Positions 7,302 to 16,461 are shown, counted from the first letter of the stretch. The stretch: 64,000 nt of DNA from Bacteroidota bacterium (GCA_023386045.1 JAEWKK010000020.1:1-64000), one strand, 5' to 3'. Notes: a model not told the origin generated them from the sequence alone. Translations and numbers: made by a program.

Positions 7302-7325
7302 AAAGCGGGCTTGCCCGCTTTTTTT
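7302..7325 (+). terminator. Rho-independent terminator after the glycine-zipper lipoprotein
   Basis: Stem AAAGCGGGC / GCCCGCTTT with loop TT, followed by a run of T to 7325. Confidence 0.9.
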
Positions 7326-7344
7326 ATGCGGTTCAATGAAATTC

Positions 7345-7352
7345 TATATTTG
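7345..7352 (+). promoter_or_regulatory. -7 box of the WYL regulator gene
   Basis: TATATTTG is a perfect TAnnTTTG box, ending 16 bases before the ATG at 7369. I see no good -33 element at the expected distance, where the terminator T-run lies. Confidence 0.5.
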
Positions 7353-7368
7353 ATGATACTTTCTCCTC

Positions 7369-8058
7369 ATGAACCGCATCGACAGGCTATTTGGCATACT
7401 CACCCTGCTTCAAAGCAAAAAATTTGTCACAGCAGAAAAGCTTTCCGGGCATTTTAATATTTCCATTCGTACTGTTTACCGTGACATCAAAGCGTTGGGT
7501 GAGCTGGGCATCCCTGTGAGCTTTGAGCCCTTCAAAGGTTATGGCATCATGCCCGGTTATTTTTTGCCTCCTGTATCATTTTCTTCCGAAGAAGCCAATG
7601 CCCTGGTGTTAATGGAAAGAATGATCATGGGCTTTGCCGACCAGTCCATTCAAAAGCATTATACAACAGCGCTGAACAAGGTTAAGGCGGTGCTGCGCTC
7701 AGGTCAGAAAGAAAAGCTGGAACTGCTGGATATGAATACACGATTTCAGTTCCCGGCAAATATGATCAATGATTTTGAGCATCTTTCCGTGCTACAGGAA
7801 GCCATAGCTTCAAAACTTATGTTGAAGATGGATTACCAGAACAAAAATGAAGAAACCAGCACCAGGCTGATCGAACCAATTGGGCTGATCTTTTATGCAT
7901 TCAGCTGGCATTTAATTGCCTGGTGTCATAAGAGATCGGAATACCGCGACTTCCGTGTGAGTCGCATAGAACGTGTTCAATTCACAGGTCAGGAATTCAC
8001 CCAAAAAGATCACATTACCCTGAATGATTACATGCAAACCCTGCCTGTTGATTATTAA
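7369..8058 (+). CDS. HTH/WYL-domain transcriptional regulator (YafY-like)
   Basis: A 229-residue DNA-binding regulator. The N-terminal HTH_11 winged helix spans about residues 5-60 (FVTAEKLSGHFNISIRTVYRDIKALGELGIPV). The C-terminal WYL domain has the IEPIGLIFYAFSWHLIAWCHKR and DFRVSRIERV blocks that bind small ligands or nucleic acid in this family. It has no extra C-terminal extension. The DinB-fold gene follows 77 bases downstream on the same strand, so it may be a target or operon partner. In Bacteroidota this regulator-DinB arrangement is common in my recollection. Confidence 0.85.
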   Translation: MNRIDRLFGILTLLQSKKFVTAEKLSGHFNISIRTVYRDIKALGELGIPVSFEPFKGYGIMPGYFLPPVSFSSEEANALVLMERMIMGFADQSIQKHYTTALNKVKAVLRSGQKEKLELLDMNTRFQFPANMINDFEHLSVLQEAIASKLMLKMDYQNKNEETSTRLIEPIGLIFYAFSWHLIAWCHKRSEYRDFRVSRIERVQFTGQEFTQKDHITLNDYMQTLPVDY

Positions 8059-8135
8059 TAAAATTTAGAAAAAACCAACTGCCATAGGGTTGTCAGTCCA
8101 TCATCTTTCCTTTGTAAGATTAAATCAAAATCATC

Positions 8136-8633
8136 ATGGACATTATTCCTTTGTTACTGAAAGAAATAGAGCAGGAAGCCCAGACCACCAGAAAAATGCT
8201 CAAGCTGGTACCTGCAGAAAAATTTGACTGGAAGCCGCATCCAAAAAGCATGAGTATGAAAAGCCTGGCAGTACATTTAGCGGAGATCGCAGGTTGGCCG
8301 GCCATGGCACTTAAGACAAGTGAACTGGATTTTGCTGCAGGAAACTATACACCAGCAACTGTCAATTCAAATGAAGACCTGGTAAGTCTTTTTGAAAAAT
8401 CATATGAAGAAGGTAAAACAGCGGTCAGCAATGCATCTGAAGCCGATTTGCTTCCTACATGGACCATGCGCAGTGGCGATAAGATCCATGCTGTATTTAC
8501 GAAGTATGAAGTGATTCGACATTCACTATCACAGACCACGCATCACCGGGCACAATTAGGTGTTTACCTGCGTTTGCTGGATATACCTATTCCTGGCAGT
8601 TATGGACCAAGTGCTGATGAAACTAATTTCTAA
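8136..8633 (+). CDS. DinB-family four-helix protein (putative metal-dependent)
   Basis: A 165-residue protein of the DinB/YfiT-like putative metalloenzyme superfamily, which includes thiol S-transferases such as bacillithiol transferases. Three conserved metal ligands are visible: a His in the helix SLAVHLAEIAGW and the pair of histidines in the motif RHSLSQTTHHRAQLG near the C-terminus. The FDWKPHPKSMS turn after helix 1 is also typical. The substrate is unknown. It follows the WYL regulator and is closed by a 12-bp terminator hairpin. Confidence 0.8.
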   Translation: MDIIPLLLKEIEQEAQTTRKMLKLVPAEKFDWKPHPKSMSMKSLAVHLAEIAGWPAMALKTSELDFAAGNYTPATVNSNEDLVSLFEKSYEEGKTAVSNASEADLLPTWTMRSGDKIHAVFTKYEVIRHSLSQTTHHRAQLGVYLRLLDIPIPGSYGPSADETNF

Positions 8634-8642
8634 TTGACCATT

Positions 8643-8679
8643 AACCAGGAAGAATCTTGCTTCTTCCTGGTTTCTTTTT
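8643..8679 (+). terminator. Rho-independent terminator after the DinB-family gene
   Basis: Perfect 12-bp stem AACCAGGAAGAA / TTCTTCCTGGTT with loop TCTTGC, followed by TTCTTTTT. Confidence 0.85.
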
Positions 8680-8761
8680 ACCTCTCCGCTTTAATTAATT
8701 AATAAAAATTAGGAGCGGTAACCTCAATAGCTGGTAAGTCGTCTTACTTTACCTCCGAACG

Positions 8762-9715
8762 ATGTACCAACTGCTTCACTATATAAGTTTGTTATCCGCT
8801 TTGCTGATTGGCAGGAGCGGAGAATTGAATACGCGGTCATCGTTTACAGAATTCCCCCAGGCTACTGTACTTGATTCTTCTTCATGTACCATCCCTTTTA
8901 CCAGAGCAGGAAATCTTATCGTGATCAAAGCTAAAGCCGATACGCTTGAAGGGAACTTTATACTTGATACCGGTGCGCCTCATCTTATTTTGAACATCAC
9001 CTATTTTCGTGATTATCCCGTAACCCAGATTCATGATGCAGAGCAGACAGGAATTACTGGTAGTTCTGCAGGACTGGGAAAAACGAATATCAAAGAATTC
9101 AGTTTAGGCAGCCTGGATTATATAAACCTGGAAGCTGATCTTGCCAACCTGGGTCATATCGAAAACAGCAAGGGCCTGAGGATACTTGGCTTGCTGGGAC
9201 TGGATCTATTTCGCCAGTGTGAGTTGATCATAGATTACGAACAAAACCTCATTTATCTTCACCGCATATCAAAGAAAGAAGCGCAGGGCTACAGGCATGT
9301 CATGCTCACCGATACTGCAGATTACCGTGTGTTGCCATTTGATCTTACCGACAGTCGCATCATGCTTTCTGCAAATGCAGGAGGAAGAAAATTAAAATTT
9401 GTAGTGGATTGCGCTGCAGAAACCAATGTGCTTGACAGCCGGCTGCCAGACAAGATCCTTGAAAAAGTAAACATCACGCGGAGAGTGATGCTTGCAGGTT
9501 CGAACAATAAAAAAGTGGAAGCCCTGTATGGCGACATGCAAAGTATTAAAATAGGGAAAGAAGAAGTGAAAGGTTTGCCGGTGCTCATAACCAATCTTGA
9601 GAATACCTGCTTTTCATATGCCGGTTGTGTGGATGGTGTACTGGGTTTTGATTTCTTATCCTTACATAAAGTAGGATTTAATTTTGTGAAACGTAAAATG
9701 TACATATGGAGATGA
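8762..9715 (+). CDS. Secreted two-lobed retropepsin-like aspartic protease
   Basis: A 317-residue protein with an N-terminal hydrophobic signal (residues 1-19). The first lobe has an intact aspartic-protease motif, FILDTGAPHLILN (Asp69-Thr-Gly). The second lobe repeats the fold, but its motif reads FVVDCAAETNVLD (Asp216-Cys-Ala instead of Asp-Thr/Ser-Gly). Each lobe also has a late hydrophobic Gly block (LGLLGLDLF and VDGVLGFDFL), as expected for PF13650/PF13975-type proteins. It is probably periplasmic or exported. The stop overlaps the next gene by an ATGA junction, so the two are coupled. The degenerate second motif leaves activity in doubt. Confidence 0.75.
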   Translation: MYQLLHYISLLSALLIGRSGELNTRSSFTEFPQATVLDSSSCTIPFTRAGNLIVIKAKADTLEGNFILDTGAPHLILNITYFRDYPVTQIHDAEQTGITGSSAGLGKTNIKEFSLGSLDYINLEADLANLGHIENSKGLRILGLLGLDLFRQCELIIDYEQNLIYLHRISKKEAQGYRHVMLTDTADYRVLPFDLTDSRIMLSANAGGRKLKFVVDCAAETNVLDSRLPDKILEKVNITRRVMLAGSNNKKVEALYGDMQSIKIGKEEVKGLPVLITNLENTCFSYAGCVDGVLGFDFLSLHKVGFNFVKRKMYIWR

Positions 9716-11157
9716 CGGTCCATAAAAAATATATGGTGCGTCTGTGGGTTTTTCTCGCGGCTTTACTGTGCTGCACACAACTCTTTGCGCAGGAACAAAA
9801 AAAGCTCACGATTAAAGATGGCCGGATGTACATCTCACTGGATAAAAAAATTTCTGATGCCGCACTGGACAGTTTTATTGTTCAATTTGAATTGAAAGAT
9901 CTTGGACTAAAAAGCTTTTTAAGAAAAAATAAAAATGATTCATTAACGGCCCAGGGCTGGAAGATCATGGTGCAAAATGAAACCGGGATCGTGATCAGTA
10001 AGATCCTGGATGCCCTGGAAAATTTTGATGATCCTTTGAGCAAAATTCTCTTTACGGAAAAACAGGAAGAGTTTGCAGTGAGATTTCCCGTAGTAAGCAA
10101 CAAGGTTAGTTTTGGGTATAACCGGTTCAGGAACAAAGAACCATTCAAACAGCAGGATTCCATTGTTTGTTTTTTCCTTCGCAATTATATAAAAGCCGGA
10201 AAGGTTTACCTCGCGGGTAGCTTTAATAACTGGTCACCTACAGCACAGGCTATGAAACAAACTGATAGCGGCTGGATTGCTTTTGTAAAACTGAGGCCTG
10301 GTAAATACTGGTATAAGTTCATTGTTGATGATCAATGGATGGTTGATGAAGACAATCAACAAAGAGAAAATGACGGAGAGGGCAATACCAATTCGGTTTA
10401 TTTTATGACCAATATACTTTTCACGCTGGATGGCTTTACACAGGCAAAAAATGTTTTCCTGTCTGGAAGTTTTAATGGCTGGAAGACCAAAGACCTCAGG
10501 ATGCAAAAGACGGCCAGCGGATGGCAATTGCCTCTGTATCTCGCCAACGGTACGCATACCTATAAATTTATTGTTGATGGAAACTGGCAGGTGGATATAA
10601 AAAATCCCCAGGTAACAGCTGATGGTGCGGGTGGATGGAATTCAACTATTGCCATTGGTGATCCGCATGTATTTAAATTGACAGGATTCAAAGAAGCCAA
10701 AAAGGTAATACTGGCTGGCAACTTCAACCAATGGAGGGATTTTGAACTGGAACTTCGCAGAACGGCGGATGGTTGGGAGCTACCTTATGTAATAGGTCCC
10801 GGTAATTATGAATACAAGTTTATTGTTGATGGTAAATGGATCACAGACCCGGGAAATACCCTCACGAATAAGAACGATGGAAATTCCTGGCTCATCATAG
10901 AACCTAATTATAGTTTCAGGTTAAAAGGATTTGAAAACGCCGGTAAAGTGATGGTTGCCGGGGATTTCAATAATTGGAATCCTGAAGCATTTGCCATGAA
11001 AAAAACAAAAGATGGCTGGGAGTTCCCTGTGCATCTTTCTCCTGGGAAAACGCGGTATAAATTCATTGTTGATGATAAATGGATACTTGACCCGGCAAAT
11101 AAATTATGGGAACAAAATGAATATGGTACCGGCAACTCTGTGATCTGGATCAGGTAA
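9712..11157 (+). CDS. Secreted protein with four tandem glycogen-binding (AMPK1_CBM/CBM48-like) domains
   Basis: After a signal peptide ending LFAQ, a unique domain (about residues 30-155) is followed by four repeats of about 78 residues. Each has the glycogen-binding pattern: V-(Y/F/I/M)-(L/V)-(A/S)-G-(S/N/D)-FN-(N/G/Q)-W, then DGW or SGW, then (Y)KFIVD-(D/G)-x-W. The surface Trp residues and the GxFNxW core that contact alpha-glucan are kept in all four. No catalytic domain is present, so it is a binding or structural protein, probably periplasmic. I chose the ATG at 9712 because it overlaps the protease stop (ATGA); an ATG at 9706 is also in frame. It converges on the GYF_2 gene, whose stop lies 3 bases away. 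Confidence 0.8.
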   Translation: MTVHKKYMVRLWVFLAALLCCTQLFAQEQKKLTIKDGRMYISLDKKISDAALDSFIVQFELKDLGLKSFLRKNKNDSLTAQGWKIMVQNETGIVISKILDALENFDDPLSKILFTEKQEEFAVRFPVVSNKVSFGYNRFRNKEPFKQQDSIVCFFLRNYIKAGKVYLAGSFNNWSPTAQAMKQTDSGWIAFVKLRPGKYWYKFIVDDQWMVDEDNQQRENDGEGNTNSVYFMTNILFTLDGFTQAKNVFLSGSFNGWKTKDLRMQKTASGWQLPLYLANGTHTYKFIVDGNWQVDIKNPQVTADGAGGWNSTIAIGDPHVFKLTGFKEAKKVILAGNFNQWRDFELELRRTADGWELPYVIGPGNYEYKFIVDGKWITDPGNTLTNKNDGNSWLIIEPNYSFRLKGFENAGKVMVAGDFNNWNPEAFAMKKTKDGWEFPVHLSPGKTRYKFIVDDKWILDPANKLWEQNEYGTGNSVIWIR

Positions 11158-11160
11158 TGA

Positions 11161-12099
11161 TTAGTCTTCGTTATCCTTTTTCTTTTTGCCAAACAGCTTT
11201 CTCAAAAACCCTTTCTTTTCCGGCTCTTCTTTTTTGATCGTATCCTTTTCCTTTTTGACCGGTTCTTTGGTGATCACTGCTTTAGGTTCTTCCGTTTTCC
11301 TGATAATCTCTTCAGGTTGTTTTTTGATTTTTATTTCTTCTGCCTCTTTTTGTTCTGCAGCAACATTGTTATCCAGCTCAGTTTTAATTTCAGAAACGTT
11401 TTCTATTGCGGTATCAGGCTTGATAATAGATTTTGCTGTATCTGCTTTGGGTAAGTAGGTTTTTGTTTTAGACACAAGTCTTAGATCTGTGGTATCTGAT
11501 GAAGACAAAGAGTCGACAACAGGTGTTAGCAGGCTGGTTTCCTGCAACGGCGGTTCATTATAAACTTTAGCTGCATGCTGATCGGTAGACACCGAAGCAG
11601 CGGAAGAAACAGGAAGATGGGATTTAGGACTGAACAAAGCCTGTCCACCATAAAGTCCCCCGGCAAACAGGGCAACGATCACTACCGTCATGAGCAGGTC
11701 GTTCAACATGGTGCTTTTTTGTTTGCGGTGATCTACCAGCTCAATCGTTTCATCACCGGCAGGGGTAGGAATATAATAATGCACTTCTTCGTCGCTTACA
11801 ATTTCTTCCATTACCGGCATGGATTGCGGTTTGAATGCCAGTACCTGTTTACGGATCTCTTCAGCTTTTTTTTCAATAGAGTCCGATGAAGAGCGTGATT
11901 TGATCTTTAAAGGACCCTTAGAACTTTTTTCTTCTTTTAATGTAGGTTTTAACACTATTTCAGACAAATAGCACCAGGCAGTACTTTCTCCTTCTACCCA
12001 CAACATATCAGTAGACCTTAATTGTTGTCCCAATAATTCATCAATTGAATAAGGACCATATTCCTGATTGTTTCGCAATAGACGATAAACCCTTTTCAT
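11161..12099 (-). CDS. GYF_2 (DUF4339) domain membrane protein
   Basis: The N-terminal 55 residues form a GYF_2 domain (YRLLRNNQEYGPYSIDELL ... TDMLWVEGESTAW), which usually binds proline-rich or protein partners in the cytoplasm. A single membrane helix (LLMTVVIVALFAGGLYGG, near residue 140) follows. The C-terminal part is a long Lys/Glu/Thr-rich, probably disordered region ending in FLRKLFGKKKKDNED. No enzymatic motif is seen and the role is unknown. It ends 3 bases from the convergent four-CBM gene with no terminator between. Confidence 0.75.
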   Translation of the reverse strand: MKRVYRLLRNNQEYGPYSIDELLGQQLRSTDMLWVEGESTAWCYLSEIVLKPTLKEEKSSKGPLKIKSRSSSDSIEKKAEEIRKQVLAFKPQSMPVMEEIVSDEEVHYYIPTPAGDETIELVDHRKQKSTMLNDLLMTVVIVALFAGGLYGGQALFSPKSHLPVSSAASVSTDQHAAKVYNEPPLQETSLLTPVVDSLSSSDTTDLRLVSKTKTYLPKADTAKSIIKPDTAIENVSEIKTELDNNVAAEQKEAEEIKIKKQPEEIIRKTEEPKAVITKEPVKKEKDTIKKEEPEKKGFLRKLFGKKKKDNED

Positions 12100-12210
12100 A
12101 AACGCATTTTTTAAGGCTCACAGGCTTCGTTGGGGGTTTTGAGTCATAGGTAACGAGGGCACTGACCTTTTTCTAAATAGCTATGCTGCCAATTGCATGC
12201 CTAACTGAAT

Positions 12211-12236
12211 AAAAAAAGCCCCCCGAAGGGAGCCTA
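12211..12236 (-). terminator. Rho-independent terminator after the T9SS-tailed protein gene
   Basis: On the minus strand AGGCTCCC-TTCG-GGGGGCTT forms an 8-bp stem with two wobble pairs and a TTCG loop, followed by seven T. Confidence 0.75.
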
Positions 12237-12258
12237 ATTTTCCGTTATGCCTGAAAAC

Positions 12259-13647
12259 TTATTGCACGACCAGTTTGTTGATAGAGGCTAGTTCATTGGC
12301 TTCATTCACCACCCTGACCATATAATTTCCTGCAGCTATTTTTCCGGGCAACCTGTATTCAACTACCTGTACCTTGTTGTTGATATCCACCTGCTGCTGG
12401 CTGATGATCTTACCTGTAACATCCATGAAACAGATCGCATACCTTCCGGCAGGTTGATCATTAAAGGAAAGCCTGATCAGTCCATTGGTAACTGGATTGG
12501 GATAAACGGCAATACTACTTCTCACTGTTTCATTCAAAATGGTTTCTGTTGGTTTGGCTTCTTTTGCCTGTTGGTTGATATTAGTTTGCTGGCCGGATGG
12601 AATTGCCTGCGCGACTTCCTTCTCTTTTTTATCTTTCTTTTTCTTTTCAAAGGCCAGGTTGCCATTGGCCAGGTCAGAAGCATTGTAAACAGAAGCTCCT
12701 TCCGATAGTTTTTCAGCCTGAAGCGTGTTCAGGTCAAATCTATAATAAGCCTGAGTGAGGGTTGAACTGCTGACAATTACCTTACTTCCTTCTTCAACAG
12801 CTGCCCCATTGGTAGAAAAACCTTTTGGCAAACCCCTGATGGAACCAAGAAAGCTTCCCTGTTTTGTATCCAGCGATATTTTAAAAACATTCCTGTTGGC
12901 TGTAATGAGATAGAGATTGTTCTGTGCATCTGCAATCAAATCACCTCCATAACCTTCCCTGCTGTGAATAGAAAAAATACCATTTGAAGCATCATCAGTA
13001 ATGGCACCAAGATCCTGGATCTTCGGCTTTTTTCCTGTCGTAAATTGAATGAGGTGGTTGCCATCATTTGTAAGTGCATATCCATTTCCATCTGAGGCGA
13101 TCACCATCCTTGTGACCTGGTTAGGCAGATCATGACGGCTTTTTAAGGAACCAAAATTTTCATCTTCGAAATAATAGATCTTTCCCGATTTCAGATCAAT
13201 GTATCGAAGCTGGTTAATACCCATGGGAGTATAATAAAGCCGGTTGTGTTTTTTATCAAAGGCCAGTGCAGCTGAATTGGTAGCAAAAGGTTGATCTGTT
13301 AGCAGGGCTGAAGGAATGGCTCTTCTTTCAATCGAAATCACATTACCGTTGGCATCCTTGCGCACCATCTGGGCATAGCGCACTTCTTTATCCTGTTCAT
13401 CCAAAATCTTGTCTTTTTTTACTACGGGCTTGCCGGTGCGGGCATTTAAAGGCTCAACTGTTTGCGCACTTTGATAAACTGATTGTAACTCTTCTCCTGT
13501 GTTGATATCCAACAGCCTGACTTCAGTCCAGCTGCTGCTGCCTTTTTGAATGCCTGTAATGGCGTAGGCAGTAGTTTTTTTTGAATTCTGGGCATGGCTC
13601 ACTGTAAGGCAGGAACCTGCTGCCAGTAAGAGTAGCATTCGTTTCAT
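12259..13647 (-). CDS. Secreted protein with beta-propeller-like repeats and T9SS type A sorting domain
   Basis: A 462-residue exported protein with signal peptide MKRMLLLLAAGSCLTVSHAQ. The middle resembles NHL/SMP-like propeller blades (repeated stretches such as AFDKKHNRLYYTPM, IASDGNGYALTNDGNHLIQF and ADAQNNLYLITANRNVFKI). A Lys-rich linker leads to the C-terminal sorting domain, with AVYPNPVTNGLIRLSF, then YAICFMDVTGKII and AAGNYMVRVV, ending KLVVQ. The tail directs export through the type IX system and attachment to the cell surface. The ligand is unknown. A terminator follows at 12211-12236. Confidence 0.8.
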   Translation of the reverse strand: MKRMLLLLAAGSCLTVSHAQNSKKTTAYAITGIQKGSSSWTEVRLLDINTGEELQSVYQSAQTVEPLNARTGKPVVKKDKILDEQDKEVRYAQMVRKDANGNVISIERRAIPSALLTDQPFATNSAALAFDKKHNRLYYTPMGINQLRYIDLKSGKIYYFEDENFGSLKSRHDLPNQVTRMVIASDGNGYALTNDGNHLIQFTTGKKPKIQDLGAITDDASNGIFSIHSREGYGGDLIADAQNNLYLITANRNVFKISLDTKQGSFLGSIRGLPKGFSTNGAAVEEGSKVIVSSSTLTQAYYRFDLNTLQAEKLSEGASVYNASDLANGNLAFEKKKKDKKEKEVAQAIPSGQQTNINQQAKEAKPTETILNETVRSSIAVYPNPVTNGLIRLSFNDQPAGRYAICFMDVTGKIISQQQVDINNKVQVVEYRLPGKIAAGNYMVRVVNEANELASINKLVVQ

Positions 13648-13810
13648 GGTAAGTTGGTTTAGTATATTAAATTACGACAAGCTTCGTTGAAGTGATTACT
13701 TCCTTGATGAAAAATGATTTTTTCACCATGAACGGCAAGAGTTCATTGATGAAGCTGGTAGTTCTGTGTGTTTGTGAAATGGATTCTTAATGCTTATGAG
13801 AACTTAAAGA

Positions 13811-14545
13811 TCATTTTTGGTGTTCCTGTTCGGGATGCAGGATCCTCATTCTGTAAGCATTCATGGCCGTATCGCCCAGGTCTTTGATCAATTTATAATT
13901 CACTACAATTCCAACCACAGCACCAATTCCGGGAATGAGTTGTGCCATTTTTGCCAGGTCTATATAATCCCTGTATTCCTGCTGGAAGCTGCGCCAGTTA
14001 AACTGGTTGATGTCTTCGGGCATTCTTTGTTTTTCTGCTTCCCAATCCCTGATCTGGTAAAAAACTTCACGCCTGTGTTCCTGGGAACTGAAGGCCAATT
14101 GAAAAATATGCAGGATATAAACCCTTTCCTTATAGTCTTTTACATTGAAGCCATAAAGTGAGGCGATATCAAACAACATTTTGAGTTTGATGCCCAGCAG
14201 TATCGGAAAATCGGCAAGTCCCAGCAAGATGCCACCAGCACCCGTGATGCCGCCTTCAGCAGCAGCTGTTTTTTTATAATTGCTAATGAGTTTGAGTACG
14301 GCTTCCTCGGTTTGTTCAAGGCTTGTAATAGGCGATGGTTCCCTGGTTACATATTTATAACTGAATAAAACACCACGGATCATTTGCCTGATCACCGTTG
14401 TAATTCCCTTGTGAACTTTTTCGGGGATGTAGCTGTTGATCTTTGTTTGCATGCGTTTTGACAAACGATTCATGAGGCCAGGTTTGGCCGCCATCTTTTT
14501 TTGCCAGGCATTCAGTTCTTTATAAGCTATCTGTTTGTAACTCAT
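13811..14545 (-). CDS. EcsC family protein
   Basis: A 244-residue protein matching the EcsC family. It has the basic N-terminal helix with Trp (LNAWQKKMAAKPG), the Gly-rich membrane-associating stretch AEGGITGAGGILLGLADFPILLGIKLKMLFDIASLYG, and a second Gly-rich helix LIPGIGAVVGIVVNYKLIKDLG near the C-terminus. The molecular function of the family is unclear; the name comes from the ecs ABC transporter locus, which is not present here. It sits 34 bases upstream of the OmpA-like gene stop, all on the minus strand, so the OmpA-like gene may be read through into it. Confidence 0.8.
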   Translation of the reverse strand: MSYKQIAYKELNAWQKKMAAKPGLMNRLSKRMQTKINSYIPEKVHKGITTVIRQMIRGVLFSYKYVTREPSPITSLEQTEEAVLKLISNYKKTAAAEGGITGAGGILLGLADFPILLGIKLKMLFDIASLYGFNVKDYKERVYILHIFQLAFSSQEHRREVFYQIRDWEAEKQRMPEDINQFNWRSFQQEYRDYIDLAKMAQLIPGIGAVVGIVVNYKLIKDLGDTAMNAYRMRILHPEQEHQK

Positions 14546-14579
14546 TATGCAGTGATTGCAAACCAGGTTCCAGATTCAA

Positions 14580-15416
14580 TTATTTTTTTACGATCATGAT
14601 CTCCACTCTACGGTTGGTGGTGCGGTCTGCTTCCGTGGTTTCAGGATATACCAGGAGTTTGGTACCTGCAAATCCTTTGTAATTCATGCGGGAGGCGCTG
14701 ATGCCATTATCAAGCAGAAAGCGATAAACTGCACGTGCACGATTGAGGGAAAGACGACGGTCTTTTGTGTCATAATCCATCCCATCCTCTCCACCGGGAA
14801 TGCAACAGATATGTCCCTGTATTTCTATTTCAAGTGTGGGATTGTTTTTCATTACCTGCAACAATTCCTGCAATGCGGGCATTGACTGTGGTAGAAAGGT
14901 ATGTCTGCCTCCATAAAAATTAATGTTCTGCAATCGAAGTGTAGAACCTTCTTTTACTGTGTCGATCTTTTGTTCCAGGTTCTGAGGTTCTTCCGATTCC
15001 TGGTTGATGGGGATCTCTTCAACCACAGGTTTTGAAAAGATGAGGTCCACACGGCGGTTAAGCTGCCTTTCCTCGCTGGTATTGTTACCATTGAGTGGTT
15101 CGCGTTCACCCATTGCTAATTGTGTGAGAGAAGAGAGATTGATGTTTCGCTCTACCAGGTAATCACGGACGGCATTCACCCTTTTTTGTGATAGCAGATC
15201 ATTGTAGGCATCTGTTCCTTTTGAATCGCAATGACCTTTTAATTGAATGTTTCCCTGAATCTGATGGGCCTCATGAATAAAATTGTCGAGGGTTTCCCTG
15301 GCCTGCGTACTTAACTCAAAACGATCGAAATCAAAATAAATACTTACCGTATCGAGGCTTTGCGCATAACTATTGCCAAGTGATAAAAAAAGAAGGACTG
15401 TACAGAGCAATTTCAT
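14580..15416 (-). CDS. OmpA family protein with two tandem peptidoglycan-binding domains
   Basis: Signal peptide (cleavage after NSYAQ), then two OmpA-C domains in a row. The first (about 25-130) has IYFDFDRFELS, GHCDSKGTDAYNDLLSQKR and QLNRRVDLIF. The second (about 160-278) has INFYGGRHTFLP, GHICCIPGGEDGMDYD, LSLNRARAVYRFL and TTNRRVEIMIV. Both retain the Asp and Arg that grip diaminopimelate in peptidoglycan. There is no barrel or lipobox, so it is probably a soluble periplasmic peptidoglycan binder. The Cys pair in the second domain is unusual and could form a disulfide. Confidence 0.85.
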   Translation of the reverse strand: MKLLCTVLLFLSLGNSYAQSLDTVSIYFDFDRFELSTQARETLDNFIHEAHQIQGNIQLKGHCDSKGTDAYNDLLSQKRVNAVRDYLVERNINLSSLTQLAMGEREPLNGNNTSEERQLNRRVDLIFSKPVVEEIPINQESEEPQNLEQKIDTVKEGSTLRLQNINFYGGRHTFLPQSMPALQELLQVMKNNPTLEIEIQGHICCIPGGEDGMDYDTKDRRLSLNRARAVYRFLLDNGISASRMNYKGFAGTKLLVYPETTEADRTTNRRVEIMIVKK

Positions 15417-15571
15417 ATGAAAAAATTCAAACCAGCACCCTGGTATCTTTTTTGACCTGTGGTCAGGTTTTACCGGGGTTATGAGAACCTGAAGTTAATC
15501 ATACCAGCGATTCCTGAAGTACAATAGTTGTAGATTGCAGGCAAGAATTGAAAGACTGTTAAATTCCAGAT

Positions 15572-15811
15572 ATGACCACATCATTTCCACTGCGTTTCAA
15601 TTTAAATGATGGTACGCACGTTACGGTTTACAGGCAAAGCGATGACTGCTTTGAATTTTACCTCACCAGGCTGAATAGCGAAAGACACAACTTCATTCTG
15701 AAAAATGGAAAGATCGAAGAGAGTTATGAAACCCGCTTCGATGAATTGCAAAAAGAAGCTGTTTCCCTGTTTGGGAATATGCAAAACACTCAGCAGGAAA
15801 ATCAATCCTAA
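15572..15811 (+). CDS. Small conserved-looking hypothetical protein (79 aa)
   Basis: A 79-residue soluble protein with a beta-rich pattern: RFNLNDGTHVTVYRQSDDCFEFYLTRLNSERHNFILKNGK, then a helical C-terminal part. No family is recognised with certainty. Composition and codon use look like a real gene. It ends in a 4-base overlap with the convergent gene at 15808. Confidence 0.6.
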   Translation: MTTSFPLRFNLNDGTHVTVYRQSDDCFEFYLTRLNSERHNFILKNGKIEESYETRFDELQKEAVSLFGNMQNTQQENQS

Positions 15812-16281
15812 CTAAATGCTTCTATTCTTGGCAGGAATTTTTTTACGATCAGCTCTGTAAAAGAAGTTGCTCTGTGTTTTGTCTTTACATTCGCCAGCTC
15901 AAGAACGATCCTCGAAGCTTCTTCGGCATGCAACCTTAAAATAGGTTCGCCTCGCAGCACTTTTACCAGCAGCGGTAATACGGCACGATAAAAAACATCA
16001 GAGGTGAGTTCTTCCCTTCTTAGTGCTGTAAGATCTTTTTCAGCAGCTTTCTGGAGATAAGGATCTGAAGAGGACAGATCGGCTTCTGCCTTCATTTTCC
16101 TTTTTTGAAAGGCATCTTTAAGAATGGCCCTGTAAATGTAATCGTCCATTTCACCGGTATGGTCCATGGCATTAACAAGGTTGCGGTTCTGAATGATGAT
16201 GTCGAGTGCACAGGCCATGTAATCCTCGGGAAGGCCTAATTGGCGGGAGTGCTCCCGGAGGTGGGGAGAGGTGTTGGTCAT
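15808..16281 (-). CDS. Hypothetical helical protein (157 aa)
   Basis: A soluble, Glu/Lys/Arg/Leu-rich protein that should be almost wholly alpha-helical; no signal peptide or known motif is seen. Its C-terminal third (YRAVLPLLVKVLRGEPILRLHAEEASRIVLELANVK) is the most regular amphipathic part. The start ATG at 16281 is clean. It converges on the 79-residue gene with a 4-base overlap. I do not recognise the family. Confidence 0.6.
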   Translation of the reverse strand: MTNTSPHLREHSRQLGLPEDYMACALDIIIQNRNLVNAMDHTGEMDDYIYRAILKDAFQKRKMKAEADLSSSDPYLQKAAEKDLTALRREELTSDVFYRAVLPLLVKVLRGEPILRLHAEEASRIVLELANVKTKHRATSFTELIVKKFLPRIEAFS

Positions 16282-16461
16282 AAGAAGATTTTGTGGTTAA
16301 CAAGGAATGTTTGAAATGTAGCTTTCAAGTGCGGTTCTTAGCATGAAAGGTGCCAGAATCAAAAAATGTTGATAACTCATCAAAGAATAGATGGTGGTCA
16401 AGCTTTTACTGGTATTGTAATTGCATTTTCATTCTGGCTCATCCATCTTAAACCAACCATT

